Notes: a model not told the origin generated them from the letters alone. A DNA stretch of 62,640 nucleotides from Moraxellaceae bacterium (GCA_004173455.1 SECL01000017.1:1-62640); one strand, 5' to 3'. Shown: positions 34,895 to 45,301, counted from the stretch's first letter. Translations and numbers: made by a program.

Positions 34895-35378
34895 GATAAC
34901 TCTCCAGAACATTTACTATTGTTTTTACTGTTCATCAGGATTAGGAATATAGCCTGATATTCAAAAAGCAGGTTAGTAGAACATAAATAATATTTTTTCA
35001 ATGTATGATAAACCTTAGAGCAACAATTAATTCACATTAAGACCACATTAAAAAATTTTTATTTATTAGATTAAATTAATATATTGCATATTAATTTAAG
35101 GTTGTATAATTAATACGTGCTGTTATGTGATCTAATTAATAGAATTAAGAATTTATGTGGTTTGGATATGGTTTTAAATATTGAGCAGTATTTGTTGCTA
35201 AAGTTAAAGTTTTACCCTGTCTGATTCCCATTTTTTATGAGGAAAATAAGATGTATTAATGGATATCTTCTACAATTGATTTGTATAATTCAACCAGCTA
35301 AAAACCACGCTAAGGCTCTATTGAAACAGCTAAAAGCGTGGTTACATTGGAGTAAGAAGATTAAAAAATCTCGTACTT
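34895..35378. other. AT-rich intergenic region between vWA lipoprotein and ilvA
   Basis: This 484-bp stretch is markedly AT-rich (35000-35160 especially), has no credible open frame, and ends with the ilvA terminator hairpin. It presumably carries the lipoprotein promoter. Confidence 0.6.
35303..35343 (-). terminator. Terminator hairpin downstream of ilvA
   Basis: AACCACGCT (35303-35311) pairs with AGCGTGGTT (35335-35343), 9 bp with a 23-base loop. On the minus strand it follows ilvA and continues into TTTTTAG. Confidence 0.6.
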
Positions 35379-36923
35379 TTATTTTAAAAATAACTGGTAT
35401 CCCGCATTTTCGGTGATTTCTTCATGCGGATAACCAATCATATCCAGTGCAGCGGTGAGTTCAGCGGGTTGATGATTGCCTAGTTGCAAGCCCATCAGCA
35501 CACGGCCTTCCGCAGCGCCATGATTGCGATAATGAAATAGCGAGATATTAAACTGCTGGCCAAGGCGTTCAAGAAAGGTCAGTAGGGCACCGGGTCGTTC
35601 AGGAAATTCCACCCGAAATAAATGCTCATCATCCAGACCAGCATGGCCACCAATCAGATAACGGATGTGCAGCTTGGCCACCTCATCATCGGTAAGATCA
35701 GTCACCTGATAACGTTGCAAATCACTTAAAATTTGCTGATGTTCAACCGCACCGTTTTTAAGGCCAATGCCGACAAAAATATGTGCTGCGCCATTTCCCT
35801 GTCCTGATGCTGCCTGATAACGATAGTTAAATTCAGTAATGGCTCGACCTTTTAAGGCACGGCAAAACTCCAGATAAGCGCCTTTTTCTTCGGGTATGGT
35901 GACTGCAAAAATGGCTTCACGCTTTTCACCAATTTCAGTGCGCTCGGCTATATAGCGCAAGCGATCAAAATTCATGTTGGCACCGCAAACAATCGCCACC
36001 ATGTTTTTATTTTCAATGCCATGCGCAGCGACATACTTCTTGATACCTGCCAGAGCCAATGCACCAGAAGGTTCGACAATGGTACGGTTTTCCTCAAACA
36101 CATCCTTGATGGCGGCGCAGATTTCATCGGTTGAGCAGGTCACGACTTCTGGCTCAATGAGCGCACCTGAACCATCAGATTTTTGCAGGCGCAATACATC
36201 AAAAGGCAGGGCACCAATTTGTGCTACTGCGGTTCCATCAGCAAATAGACCGACTTGGGGTAGCTTGGCGCGCTCATTACATTGCAACGCCAGCTTTAGG
36301 CAGGCAGATTCATCAGACTCCACAGCCACAATTTTAACGTGTGGTGCTACTTCACCAAAGTAAGCCGCAACCCCGGCAATTAAACCCCCACCACCCACCG
36401 CGATAAATACATATTCAACCTGTCGCCACTGTTTTAAAATCTCGGTAGCAATGGTGCCTTGGCCAGCAATAACCAGTTCATCATCATAAGGCGGGACATA
36501 CGCCAACCCTTCGTCTTGAGCACGCTGCATGGCATACTGGTTGGCGACATCAAAGCTGTCTCCATGCAATATCACATTGCCGCCCAGTCGTTTGACCGCA
36601 TTGACTTTAATATCAGGCGTGGTACTTGGCATAACAATAATAGTGTCAATGCCCATTTTTTGGCCGGAATAGGCCACCCCCTGCGCATGGTTACCTGCAG
36701 ACGCACAAATCACACCACGCTTTAGTTGATCGCTTGGCATCTGGCTAATGCGGTTATAGGCCCCACGTAGCTTAAAAGAAAAAACCGGTTGCAGGTCTTC
36801 GCGCTTCAAACGAATGTTATTATTCAGCCGCTCAGAAATTCGGGGCGCCAGGTCAAGTGGACTTTCAATCGCCACATCGTACACCGTGGCTTGTAAAATT
36901 TGTCTGACCCAACGTGAGAGCAT
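35379..36923 (-). CDS. ilvA: Threonine ammonia-lyase, biosynthetic
   Basis: IlvA converts threonine to 2-oxobutanoate, the entry step to isoleucine. From ATG 36923 (MLSRWVRQILQ, preceded by AGGTGA) it has 514 residues, the same as E. coli IlvA; the open frame reaches a TTG at 36983 but that lead is unlike the family. The PLP Lys is K51 in FSFKLRGAYNRIS and the phosphate loop is GGGGLIAG. Two ACT-like regulatory domains fill residues 330-514 (for example EFPERPGALLTFLERL), so feedback control by isoleucine is expected. It is divergent from rpiA, an arrangement common in this group. Confidence 0.95.
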   Translation of the reverse strand: MLSRWVRQILQATVYDVAIESPLDLAPRISERLNNNIRLKREDLQPVFSFKLRGAYNRISQMPSDQLKRGVICASAGNHAQGVAYSGQKMGIDTIIVMPSTTPDIKVNAVKRLGGNVILHGDSFDVANQYAMQRAQDEGLAYVPPYDDELVIAGQGTIATEILKQWRQVEYVFIAVGGGGLIAGVAAYFGEVAPHVKIVAVESDESACLKLALQCNERAKLPQVGLFADGTAVAQIGALPFDVLRLQKSDGSGALIEPEVVTCSTDEICAAIKDVFEENRTIVEPSGALALAGIKKYVAAHGIENKNMVAIVCGANMNFDRLRYIAERTEIGEKREAIFAVTIPEEKGAYLEFCRALKGRAITEFNYRYQAASGQGNGAAHIFVGIGLKNGAVEHQQILSDLQRYQVTDLTDDEVAKLHIRYLIGGHAGLDDEHLFRVEFPERPGALLTFLERLGQQFNISLFHYRNHGAAEGRVLMGLQLGNHQPAELTAALDMIGYPHEEITENAGYQLFLK

Positions 36924-37029
36924 GCTGATTTCACCTGTATAATGTAGACCCAACAGAGTATTGCAGCGCTGGCCGTGTTTCAAGGTTTAGCTGCAACAAA
37001 TTGATTTTTTAAACCAAAGAGAGTGAATT

Positions 37030-37701
37030 ATGGCAATACTGTCAGCTCAGGATCAAAAAAAACGTGCTGTCGCAGAAGCTGCTCTGGCACATTTGCCTAA
37101 AGGCGGCATTTTAGGGGTAGGGACTGGCAGTACCGTAAATTTCTTGATTGATATGTTGCCCAGTCTTCAGCTTGAAGCCGCAGTTGCCAGTTCCAAAGCC
37201 ACCGAAGAACGCCTTAAGGCTTTGGGCGTTGAAGTGGTTGAGCTGAACCATGTGGGCAGTCTGGACGCCTATGTGGATGGTGCCGATGAAATTGACCGCC
37301 ATTTACATATGATTAAAGGTGGCGGTGCGGCTCTAACCCGTGAGAAAATTGTGGCTTCTGTTGCACGTGAATTTATTTGTATTGTCGATGAATCCAAATG
37401 GGTTACGCAATTGGGTCGGGCATTTCCGGTGCCAGTGGAAGTCATCCCTATGGCGCGTTCCAGCGTGGCACGCAAGATTGTGGCACTGGGTGGTGATCCG
37501 GTTTATCGCGAAGGTGTCGTCACCGATAACGGTAACGTGATTCTGGATGTATTTAACCTGAGTATTTTAAATCCCATTGAAATGGAAACCCTGATCAATA
37601 ATATTCCGGGTGTAGTTACCAACGGTATCTTTGCCCAGCGGGGTGCAAATATTGCACTCATTGCCAGTGATCAGGGCGTACGTACGGTCAAACCAGAGTA
37701 G
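37030..37701 (+). CDS. rpiA: Ribose-5-phosphate isomerase A
   Basis: RpiA interconverts ribose 5-phosphate and ribulose 5-phosphate in the pentose phosphate pathway. Signatures are [43 protein letters not shown] and [10 protein letters not shown]. Length (223) is standard. GAGAG lies shortly before the ATG. The next gene begins 20 bp downstream on the same strand. It shares a divergent promoter region with ilvA; the transaldolase gene of the same pathway lies about 19 kb away. Confidence 0.96.
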   Translation: MAILSAQDQKKRAVAEAALAHLPKGGILGVGTGSTVNFLIDMLPSLQLEAAVASSKATEERLKALGVEVVELNHVGSLDAYVDGADEIDRHLHMIKGGGAALTREKIVASVAREFICIVDESKWVTQLGRAFPVPVEVIPMARSSVARKIVALGGDPVYREGVVTDNGNVILDVFNLSILNPIEMETLINNIPGVVTNGIFAQRGANIALIASDQGVRTVKPE

Positions 37702-37721
37702 CAATAGGACTGCTATAGCAC

Positions 37722-38417
37722 ATGCAGGAAATTCCGAACATTCAGCGACGTGTAAAAAGTAATGCACGTCGCTTAAAGCTGCGCATTGAGCATCATCAAG
37801 TGTATTTGACCATACCGCCGCGCACTGTTGAAAAAGATATTCAGGTATTTTTAAAGCAATCCGAACCTTGGCTGATCAATACATGGAATCGCCACTATGC
37901 AGCTAACATAACCACAACGGTGCCCAAAAACGGTGAACAGATTCATTTTCCATTAGGGCAAAAAACCTATCAAATCCTATTAAATTCAGATTCGGCAGAT
38001 GACGTAGAAAATCGTTCAAAACTGATTATCGAAGATAATTTATTAATTGTTGAAGCTAATCAAGCAGGCAATTTATTAAAAACATGGATACGGCAGCAGG
38101 CCAGTATTTATTTACCCAAGCAATTAGCCCAGTTGGCCAATCAGTATGGTTTTGTATATCAAAGCTGTCAGGTGCGCCATGCCAAAACGCGTTGGGGCAG
38201 TTGTTCAAGCCAACAATCCATTAGCTTAAATGCTGCTTTATTGTTGTTGCCAATAGAGCTGGTCAATTATGTGTTGCTGCATGAGTTATGTCATACCCGG
38301 CAACTTAACCACTCTGCAAGGTTCTGGCAGGAAATGCAAAGAGTAGATGCGAATTATTGGCAACACCGTGAGCAGCTTAAACACATTAAGCTGCCAGTAT
38401 GGTGGCATATCAATTAG
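37722..38417 (+). CDS. YgjP-like (DUF45/WLM) zinc metallopeptidase
   Basis: The zinc motif HExxH is HELCH in LLHELCHTRQLNHSARFWQE, with the third-ligand region following, and the upstream family segment is TRWGSCSSQQSISLNAALLL. This is the YgjP/SprT-like layout of 220-240 residues. The start ATG 37722 lies 20 bp after rpiA, so it is probably cotranscribed. The substrate is unknown. Confidence 0.88.
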   Translation: MQEIPNIQRRVKSNARRLKLRIEHHQVYLTIPPRTVEKDIQVFLKQSEPWLINTWNRHYAANITTTVPKNGEQIHFPLGQKTYQILLNSDSADDVENRSKLIIEDNLLIVEANQAGNLLKTWIRQQASIYLPKQLAQLANQYGFVYQSCQVRHAKTRWGSCSSQQSISLNAALLLLPIELVNYVLLHELCHTRQLNHSARFWQEMQRVDANYWQHREQLKHIKLPVWWHIN

Positions 38418-38419
38418 AA

Positions 38420-38463
38420 AACAAAGCAGAGGACAGGTGATTATTCATCTCATCTGCTTTGTT
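38420..38463. terminator. Hairpin between convergent genes
   Basis: AACAAAGCAGA (38420-38430) pairs perfectly with TCTGCTTTGTT (38453-38463), 11 bp with a 22-base loop, between the YgjP-like gene and the convergent lipoprotein gene. Confidence 0.65.
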
Positions 38464-38474
38464 ATAAAGATTGA

Positions 38475-40214
38475 TTAAGGTTTGGTAAATACGGGTTTAA
38501 ATCCACTACAAACTATATCGCCACGTGCTATTTGCTGCGGGAATGGATTGTTTTTGTCATCCAGAATCCCCGTGGTTGCAGAGACTATATTCTGGTTGGT
38601 AATGCGCAGTTGAAGGATTTCCGGCGGATTGCGCTCGGCAGATGACACATTGAGCACATAATCCTGAGAGTTTGGCTGCAAGCGGATAGTGGCATCAGAC
38701 TCATCACGATTAATGCTGCTGCTAAAGGTTTTTTGACCATTGGTTAGCTTAATATCACCATTAAAGTAGATATCCAGTTTGCATTGGTTATCTCCTGTAT
38801 AAGTCCCGACCAGATTTTCAATCACATTATAGTTGCCTAACGTACCATCAGCATTGGCACCAATTTCGCAGTCAATGTTTTGCGTTTGGGCAATATGGTC
38901 TTTGTCTTCTGCCTTCGGATCAACTTGCGAGTCTATCAACGCACAACTGGAGTTCCTGATTTTTTGCGGCTCTTTGGTTAATTTAATACTCCCCAAACCA
39001 AACGCATGCTTATAATTGCCTGCACCAAAACTGCGTGGAGAAGGGACTGAAGGTGCGCCTTCATTGATAGTGGGATGTGTACCAGTTACAAAGTCCACTT
39101 GGGTAAAATAATCTTTACCGGCCGGATCTGGCTTGCTGAGTGATGCAAACAGTTGAGCCATCGCGCCGCCCAGCTTATTCTTATTGGCATCAGTTTCAGC
39201 ACCGCCCAAACGTGTAGCATAGCTTTCACGCGCTGCTTGTTGCGTTGTCGCTAGCGCTTCTTTTAATTCAGCAGTATTAGTACGGTTATTAAAGTTTGGG
39301 TCAGTATTGACAATTTGTTGGGAAATGATGGGATTTTCCAGGAAAACCGTTCCATTTTTGCCATCACCTGCCAATCCCATTCCATCCAGACTACCGTCCC
39401 GCATGTCTGCGCCCGCCCGCTTGGCAAAGGTTAACATAGGAGTAGAATCAGAAGGGTTTTCCACTTGCTGCAATTTAATATGACCTGCCGCAAAAAAGAT
39501 ATTGAGATACTGAAATGTAGTATTGGGCGGATTAATGACGTCTTTGGTATCAATAATAAATTTACTTAAATCACTTAAGCTGCCAATAGTAGGCACCAAT
39601 GTCGCTGGATTAACGCGAAAGGTACTGGAAACTTCACGATTGGCAAAAGCCAGTGCAAGCGCCAGATCATCTGCCTTAATTTGACTTAAATCTGGTTTGC
39701 TGGCATCCAGATTGTTGGCGCGAACCAGCATGCGCTGATAGGCGATTTCAGTGAATGGACTCACAATAGTACTGCTGGCAACTGGTAGCATGAGTAGCGT
39801 GCCGTGAAGCGGCATATTCAGGCTGGCCATTTTGCCTAAAGCAGTATCAAAGTAAAGACTGCTATTGTCTTTACCGGCAATTTTGGCAATCAGTACACGG
39901 CCACCTTTAGCATAGGCTTCTGCGATATCAAAGCTGACGTCACTACCATCACTAATGGTCTTTTGATCAAGCTGTTTGCCAGTACTGGCATCGGTAATGC
40001 TGACCAGTGCATTTTTTAGTTTGACCGGAGAAGTTACGGTCAGCTTGTAGGTGACAGCAGGAGTTTCTGTGGTAGGCTCAGTCGTACGGGTCGTGGGAGA
40101 ATCCCCACCGCATCCAGCCAATAAAAAGGCAGCACTCATGCCAACTACAATCGCATGACTAAGCTGGTTTAAACGATACTTTGCCAGTAATGAATAAGGC
40201 GATAACGAGGGCAT
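38475..40214 (-). CDS. Large lipoprotein of unknown function, 579 residues
   Basis: I do not recognise a domain. The N-terminus has a signal peptide with a long lead and lipobox LLAGC (Cys about residue 35), followed by a Thr/Pro-rich spacer (TTRTTEPTTETPAVTYKL). Residues 55-110 look like a beta-sandwich carrier (LTVTSPVKLKNALVSITDAS). The remainder is mixed, with four Cys in the last 180 residues (SSCALID, QNIDCEIG, NQCKLDIY, DIVCSGFK) that could form two disulfides. An alternative start is Met 25. It stands alone, divergent from argC. Outer-membrane or periplasmic location is inferred. Confidence 0.75.
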   Translation of the reverse strand: MPSLSPYSLLAKYRLNQLSHAIVVGMSAAFLLAGCGGDSPTTRTTEPTTETPAVTYKLTVTSPVKLKNALVSITDASTGKQLDQKTISDGSDVSFDIAEAYAKGGRVLIAKIAGKDNSSLYFDTALGKMASLNMPLHGTLLMLPVASSTIVSPFTEIAYQRMLVRANNLDASKPDLSQIKADDLALALAFANREVSSTFRVNPATLVPTIGSLSDLSKFIIDTKDVINPPNTTFQYLNIFFAAGHIKLQQVENPSDSTPMLTFAKRAGADMRDGSLDGMGLAGDGKNGTVFLENPIISQQIVNTDPNFNNRTNTAELKEALATTQQAARESYATRLGGAETDANKNKLGGAMAQLFASLSKPDPAGKDYFTQVDFVTGTHPTINEGAPSVPSPRSFGAGNYKHAFGLGSIKLTKEPQKIRNSSCALIDSQVDPKAEDKDHIAQTQNIDCEIGANADGTLGNYNVIENLVGTYTGDNQCKLDIYFNGDIKLTNGQKTFSSSINRDESDATIRLQPNSQDYVLNVSSAERNPPEILQLRITNQNIVSATTGILDDKNNPFPQQIARGDIVCSGFKPVFTKP

Positions 40215-40360
40215 CCACGCGCTCCTAAATTATTGTGTATTTTGTCCTAGCTGCTATTTAAGAACAAAAAAAGCCATACGTCTACAACAATCGGTGGTTT
40301 TGTCGGGGCAATCTTCCTGTCATACTACGGATTGGCCAGATTTAAAAGTAGAGTAATTAA

Positions 40361-41413
40361 ATGATTTCGGTTGGTATTGTTGGTGGAACAGGCTATACAG
40401 GCGTTGAACTCGTCCGGATTTTGCTGCGCCATCCACAGGTGCAAATTAAAGCACTGACTTCACGTACAGAAGCAGGAATGCGGGTTGATGCCATGTTTCC
40501 AAGTCTGCGTGGACTGACTGATCTTGAATTCTCCAACGTGGATCAGCAAACACTCAATCAGTGTGATGTGGTGTTTTTTGCCACACCGCATGGCGTTGCC
40601 ATGAAGCAAGCCCGTGATCTGGTAGAAGCTGGGGTAAAGATCATTGATCTGGCTGCAGATTTTCGCCTCAAGGATACAACAGAATTTGAAAAATGGTATG
40701 GCATGCCACATGCCTGCCCGGATTTGTTGCAAGAGTCTGTATATGGTTTACCTGAAATCAATCGGGAAGCCATTAAGACTGCCCGGATTGTGGGCAATCC
40801 CGGTTGTTATCCCACCACGGTACAACTGGGCTTGTTGCCTTTATTGAAAGCTCAGCAACCACTGGTTCAATTTGACACCCTTATTGTAGATGCAAAATCT
40901 GGTGTGTCGGGTGCAGGACGTAAGGCAGAAACCAGTTTGCTGTTTTCCGAAGCCTCCGATAACTTTAAGGCTTATGCAGTGCAAGGACATCGGCATCATC
41001 CCGAAATTGTACAGGGACTAGATGCCATGGGGCAGCAACAAGGCCAGTTTAGCCAGATGATTTTTGTACCGCATCTGGTGCCCATGATTCGTGGCATGTT
41101 TAGCACTATGTACTTAAAACTAACGGAACAGGGTAAGCAGACTGATTTGCAGGCATTGTTTGAATCGGCCTATGCCCATGAGTTTTTTGTGGATGTGATG
41201 CCAGCAGGTAGCCTGCCAGAAACCCGTTCAGTACGGGGTGCCAACCAGTTGCGCATCGCGCTGTACCGTCCCAATAATGGTGATACACTGGTTGTTCTGG
41301 TGGTACAGGATAATCTGGTTAAAGGCGCTTCGGGTCAGGCGGTACAAAATATGAACCTGATGTTTGGCCTACCTGAATCTACTGGTCTTGAAGTGGTGCC
41401 ATTACTACCCTAA
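40361..41413 (+). CDS. argC: N-acetyl-gamma-glutamyl-phosphate reductase
   Basis: ArgC performs the third step of arginine synthesis with NADPH. The nucleotide loop is [17 protein letters not shown] at the N-terminus; the catalytic Cys is C149 in [15 protein letters not shown]; the His region is QGHRHHPEI. Length (350) is typical. It is separated from the DUF6776 gene by about 100 bp. No ARG box was recognisable in the upstream 146 bp. Confidence 0.96.
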   Translation: MISVGIVGGTGYTGVELVRILLRHPQVQIKALTSRTEAGMRVDAMFPSLRGLTDLEFSNVDQQTLNQCDVVFFATPHGVAMKQARDLVEAGVKIIDLAADFRLKDTTEFEKWYGMPHACPDLLQESVYGLPEINREAIKTARIVGNPGCYPTTVQLGLLPLLKAQQPLVQFDTLIVDAKSGVSGAGRKAETSLLFSEASDNFKAYAVQGHRHHPEIVQGLDAMGQQQGQFSQMIFVPHLVPMIRGMFSTMYLKLTEQGKQTDLQALFESAYAHEFFVDVMPAGSLPETRSVRGANQLRIALYRPNNGDTLVVLVVQDNLVKGASGQAVQNMNLMFGLPESTGLEVVPLLP

Positions 41414-41514
41414 TTGCCACAACCAACAGGTATAAAGCATATGTTTAATGCCTGCTTTTGTTTCACGCCATTTTGCCTAATGCTGTTTTTGCTGGACTAT
41501 TGAGTAATTCCAAG

Positions 41515-42273
41515 ATGAATGATGTAGAACAACCGCTAACCATGCAACACAAGTCACCATCGGGTTTTCAACGGTTTATCCATTCAAATTTACCTATTGT
41601 GCTGGGAGGCGTCATCATTGGTGGCGGTAGTTTGCTATTGGGCTATTCTGTAGGTCATCAGCAGGGTCTAACCGCAGTGGGCTTTGAGGCTGATGCCGCG
41701 CAACTTAATGAAGTTGTGCAGGAACAAAAGCAGGAAATCAATATTTTAAATACCACCTTAAACACCACAGTGCAGGAGCGTGATGTTGCACTAACGAATT
41801 TAAAGGACATTACTGAAAGTTATCGTAAGGAAACAGATCTGCGCGCACAGGCAGAGCAGCAACGCGATATCTATCGTGAGATCCTGCGCTTGCGGGGTGG
41901 GGTGGCGCTGACTATTCAAAATATTGACATTAAGCCGCTGCCAGAACGCGCTTATGAATATCGCCTTGATTTAATGCAGTTGCAGCCCAATAAACGCAGA
42001 GCCAGTGGTACAGCCCAGATTCGTCTGATTGGTGACAATAACAATATTATCGTTGTACCCATGTCGGACAACTCTTATGGGTTTGATAGTTTTCAGCGCC
42101 TGACTGGACGCTGGACAATGCCTTCTGGGTTTACGCCAGAGTTTGTTGAAGTGCGTTTGCAGGGCAGTGGCAGTCCAGTGATTAAGCGTTTTGCATGGGA
42201 ACGCGGCGCACCTGTTAAGGATATGCCTGCAATTTTGACTGAAATTCCACAGGCTGAAGCCAATGCTGACTAA
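41515..42273 (+). CDS. DUF6776-type membrane protein with coiled coil
   Basis: The frame is open from a TTG at 41458, but ATG 41515 (MNDVEQPLTMQ) is the first credible start. One membrane helix (LPIVLGGVIIGGGSLLLGYS, about residues 27-46) is followed by a heptad-like coiled coil (about 60-125) and a beta-rich C-terminal domain (LRGGVALTIQNIDIKPL onward). This layout fits the DUF6776 family, placed next to argC in several relatives as I recall. The topology puts the coiled coil and the C-terminal domain probably in the periplasm. Function is unknown. Confidence 0.75.
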   Translation: MNDVEQPLTMQHKSPSGFQRFIHSNLPIVLGGVIIGGGSLLLGYSVGHQQGLTAVGFEADAAQLNEVVQEQKQEINILNTTLNTTVQERDVALTNLKDITESYRKETDLRAQAEQQRDIYREILRLRGGVALTIQNIDIKPLPERAYEYRLDLMQLQPNKRRASGTAQIRLIGDNNNIIVVPMSDNSYGFDSFQRLTGRWTMPSGFTPEFVEVRLQGSGSPVIKRFAWERGAPVKDMPAILTEIPQAEANAD

Positions 42274-42330
42274 ACAGCACTATGACGTGATGATTTTCAT
42301 TTTACCGTTAAATATGATGAGGTTCCATTA

Positions 42331-42885
42331 ATGCTGGATGCGCAAAAATTGTTTAGACGCTCATCACGCAGTAAAGCGCAGCGAGATGTTTTGCGTAGCG
42401 CCAAAGACAAGTTGCGTGCCAAAAATTTACGTGACAGTAAACAGGCATTTGTGCAACAGGGGTTGGTGGACTGGCATTTCCCGCGTCTTGTCGAACATGA
42501 GGTGGTCTCTCATCAGCTGGTCATCAAAGCCATAGATGACAATGACGATCAGCAACACGGTGGATCGCAGGATGGTTCTGATTCGCAGGACAATCTGGAT
42601 GTGCTGACTGCACCGCCCCAGCTAAAAAAACCGCCTTTTTATGCTGTGCTCTTGTTTAATGATGACTATACCCCCATGGAGTTTGTAATAGAAATATTAC
42701 AACTTTATTTTGCGCTTGATCTTGACCGTGCTACTGAGGTAATGCTAACAGTACACTATAGAGGTAAAGGGGTTGCCGGTATGTATCCTCGCGATATTGC
42801 CGAGACCAAGGCGCAGCAGGTGAACAATTATGCGCGCTCGCAAGGCCATCCTTTGCTTTGCCAGATCGAGCCGCAACCAGAATAG
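42331..42885 (+). CDS. clpS: ClpS adaptor with long N-terminal extension
   Basis: ClpS delivers N-degron substrates to ClpAP. The core is residues about 102-184: [20 protein letters not shown] with the N-degron pocket Asn-Asp pair, and [21 protein letters not shown]. coli ClpS is 106 residues; here 100 residues precede the core, with a basic first part ([20 protein letters not shown]) and an acidic Gln/Asp stretch (about 70-88). GAGG lies 7 bases before ATG 42331, so the long form seems real. In E. coli the ClpS N-terminus enters the ClpA pore, so the extension could alter delivery. clpA starts 8 bp later. Confidence 0.92.
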   Translation: MLDAQKLFRRSSRSKAQRDVLRSAKDKLRAKNLRDSKQAFVQQGLVDWHFPRLVEHEVVSHQLVIKAIDDNDDQQHGGSQDGSDSQDNLDVLTAPPQLKKPPFYAVLLFNDDYTPMEFVIEILQLYFALDLDRATEVMLTVHYRGKGVAGMYPRDIAETKAQQVNNYARSQGHPLLCQIEPQPE

Positions 42886-42893
42886 AGGTCAAC

Positions 42894-45188
42894 ATGCTCA
42901 GTCGTCATCTTGAAGTATCGTTACGCCTGGCCGTCAGTATGGCGCGCCAGAAACGCCATGAGTTTTTAACAGTAGAACATTTGCTGCTATCGCTGCTGGA
43001 AAATGATTCAGCAGTGAGCGCATTAAAAGCTTGTGGTGCAGACATTGCCAGCTTAAGACGCGAGCTAGAAGATTACGTTGAGCAACACACGCCAAAACTT
43101 GGCGAAAACAATGATCAGGCACCGCATCCCACCGAAAGCTTTGATCGTATTTTACAACGTGCCATTTTTCATGTGCAGTCTTCTGGTGGCGGTGATCGTC
43201 CGGTTGAAGGTGCCGATGTGCTGGTTGCCATGTATTCCGAACGCGATAGTTTTGCGGTTTATTTGTTGAAAAAACAGCAAATAAACCGGCTTGACCTCAC
43301 GCAGTTCCTATCGCATGGCACGCGTAAAGATGAAGAAATGAACATCAATGAAGACGAAATGTCTGATGATGAGGCCAAGGAAGAAGGCGAAGAGGGCGGT
43401 ATGAAACGTGCTCAGGGGCCGCTTGAACTTTACGCGGTAAACCTGAACAAGGAAGCGCAAAAAGGTCGTACTGATCCACTAATTGGCCGTGAAAAGGAAA
43501 TTGAGCGCGCAGCTCAGATCCTATGTCGTCGTCGCAAGAATAATCCACTGCTGGTGGGTGATCCGGGTGTGGGTAAGACCTCCATCGCTGAAGGTCTGGC
43601 ATGGTTAATTGTTAACCAAAAAGCGCCTGAACCGTTACACGATGCTGAAATTTTTAGTCTGGATATTGGTGCGCTGGTTGCGGGTACTAAATATCGCGGT
43701 GATTTTGAAAAACGCATTAAGCAATTGCTAAATGCCTTAAAGAAAAAGCCCAATGCCATTTTGTTCATTGATGAAATTCACATGATTATTGGTGCCGGTT
43801 CCAGCATGGGCAGCACTATGGATGCCTCTAACCTGATCAAACCGGCACTGGCCAATGGGAGCCTGCGCTGTATTGGTTCTACCACCTATACCGAATATCG
43901 TTCGGTGTTTGAAAAGGATCATGCACTGTCACGTCGCTTCCAAAAAATTGATGTGAATGAGCCTAGCGTACAAGACACCATTGAAATTCTGCATGGCTTG
44001 CGTAGCCGCTTTGAAGAATTTCATGGCGTGACTTACACAGATGCCGCTCTGACCTCGGCCGCCGAACTATCTGCCAAGCATATTCATGAGCGTTTCCTGC
44101 CGGATAAGGCAATTGATGTGATTGATGAAGCAGGTGCCCGTCAGCGCCTCTTACCAGAAAGCGACAAGGTGATTGCTGTGCCGGAAATCGAGGATATTGT
44201 GGCGCGGATTGCCCGTATTCCGCCCAAGACCGTATCTACCGATGATAAAAGCACGCTTGAGCATTTGGAACGTGATCTTAAGCGGGTGGTATTTGGACAG
44301 GATGAAGCAATTCACACCTTGGCTTCTGCCATTAAGCTATCTCGTGCAGGTTTAAAAGCGCCTGAAAAACCAGTGGGCTGTTTTATGTTTGCTGGCCCAA
44401 CCGGTGTGGGTAAAACTGAAGTTACTCGTCAGTTGGCACGTTTGCTGGGCATTGAGTTGGTGCGCTTTGATATGTCGGAATATATGGAACGGCATACTGT
44501 GTCACGCCTGATCGGTGCACCGCCGGGATATGTCGGCTTTGATCAGGGTGGTTTGCTAACCGATGCCATTAACAAGCAGCCGCACTGTGTATTGCTGCTG
44601 GATGAAGTTGAAAAAGCCCATCCCGATGTGTTTAACATTCTGTTGCAGGTGATGGATCATGGCACGCTCACCGACAATAATGGCCGCAAAAGTGACTTCC
44701 GTCATGTGATTCTGGTAATGACAACCAATATTGGTGCCGAAAGTATTGCCCGTGCCAGCATTGGCTTTACCTTGCAGGATCACAGCAATGACAACAAGGA
44801 AGCCATGAAGCGGGCATTTGCGCCTGAGTTCCGTAACCGTCTGGATGCAGTGGTTCAATTTAAACCGTTGCCAGCCAGCATTATTGACTCGGTGGTTGAC
44901 AAGTTCCTGATCGAACTACAGGCACAGCTTGATGACAAAAAAGTGGTGCTTGAAGTGGACGATGAGGCCAGAAAGTGGCTGGGTGAACGCGGTTATGACC
45001 AATATATGGGTGCGCGTCCAATGCAGCGCCTGATTCAGGATGAACTGAAAAAACCACTGGCTGAAATGATCCTGTTTGGTTCACTGGCTGACAATGGTGG
45101 TTTTGTGCATGTTTCCGTCGGTGATAAAAAGGATGGGGAAACTGGCTTGGTTCTGGAAGTTGAAGATCAAACTGCTGAACCGGCATAA
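42894..45188 (+). CDS. clpA: ATP-dependent Clp protease ATP-binding subunit ClpA
   Basis: ClpA unfolds proteins for ClpP. The start is ATG 42894, preceded by AGAGG; an in-frame TTG at 42858 overlaps clpS and has no support. The 764 residues contain an N-domain (1-145, SRHLEVSLRLAVSMARQ), an acidic linker (about 150-175), AAA module 1 with Walker A GDPGVGKTS and Walker B AILFIDEIHMI, and AAA module 2 with GPTGVGKTE and VLLLDEVEKAH. The ClpP-docking loop is IGF in ARASIGFTLQD. It forms a tight pair with clpS. Confidence 0.96.
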   Translation: MLSRHLEVSLRLAVSMARQKRHEFLTVEHLLLSLLENDSAVSALKACGADIASLRRELEDYVEQHTPKLGENNDQAPHPTESFDRILQRAIFHVQSSGGGDRPVEGADVLVAMYSERDSFAVYLLKKQQINRLDLTQFLSHGTRKDEEMNINEDEMSDDEAKEEGEEGGMKRAQGPLELYAVNLNKEAQKGRTDPLIGREKEIERAAQILCRRRKNNPLLVGDPGVGKTSIAEGLAWLIVNQKAPEPLHDAEIFSLDIGALVAGTKYRGDFEKRIKQLLNALKKKPNAILFIDEIHMIIGAGSSMGSTMDASNLIKPALANGSLRCIGSTTYTEYRSVFEKDHALSRRFQKIDVNEPSVQDTIEILHGLRSRFEEFHGVTYTDAALTSAAELSAKHIHERFLPDKAIDVIDEAGARQRLLPESDKVIAVPEIEDIVARIARIPPKTVSTDDKSTLEHLERDLKRVVFGQDEAIHTLASAIKLSRAGLKAPEKPVGCFMFAGPTGVGKTEVTRQLARLLGIELVRFDMSEYMERHTVSRLIGAPPGYVGFDQGGLLTDAINKQPHCVLLLDEVEKAHPDVFNILLQVMDHGTLTDNNGRKSDFRHVILVMTTNIGAESIARASIGFTLQDHSNDNKEAMKRAFAPEFRNRLDAVVQFKPLPASIIDSVVDKFLIELQAQLDDKKVVLEVDDEARKWLGERGYDQYMGARPMQRLIQDELKKPLAEMILFGSLADNGGFVHVSVGDKKDGETGLVLEVEDQTAEPA

Positions 45189-45201
45189 TCCTTGACATAA
45201 A

Positions 45202-45228
45202 AAAGCCAGCATAACGCTGGTTTTTTTT
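45202..45228 (+). terminator. Rho-independent terminator after clpA
   Basis: CCAGC (45206-45210) pairs with GCTGG (45216-45220) around ATAAC, with A-T pairs extending the stem and eight T following. Confidence 0.88.
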
Positions 45229-45301
45229 ATATTTAAAATTTAGCCAGACAGTTTAATCGTATGATTTGAATATGTTAAATGCTAAGTGAGCACCAAAACG
45301 C

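Noticed and set aside
36924-36983. 20-residue N-terminal extension of IlvA
   Set aside because: It relies on a TTG start without a ribosome site; ATG 36923 gives exactly the usual 514 residues.
42858-42893. ClpA start overlapping clpS
   Set aside because: The TTG start is unsupported; ATG 42894 has AGAGG and yields the conserved N-terminus.
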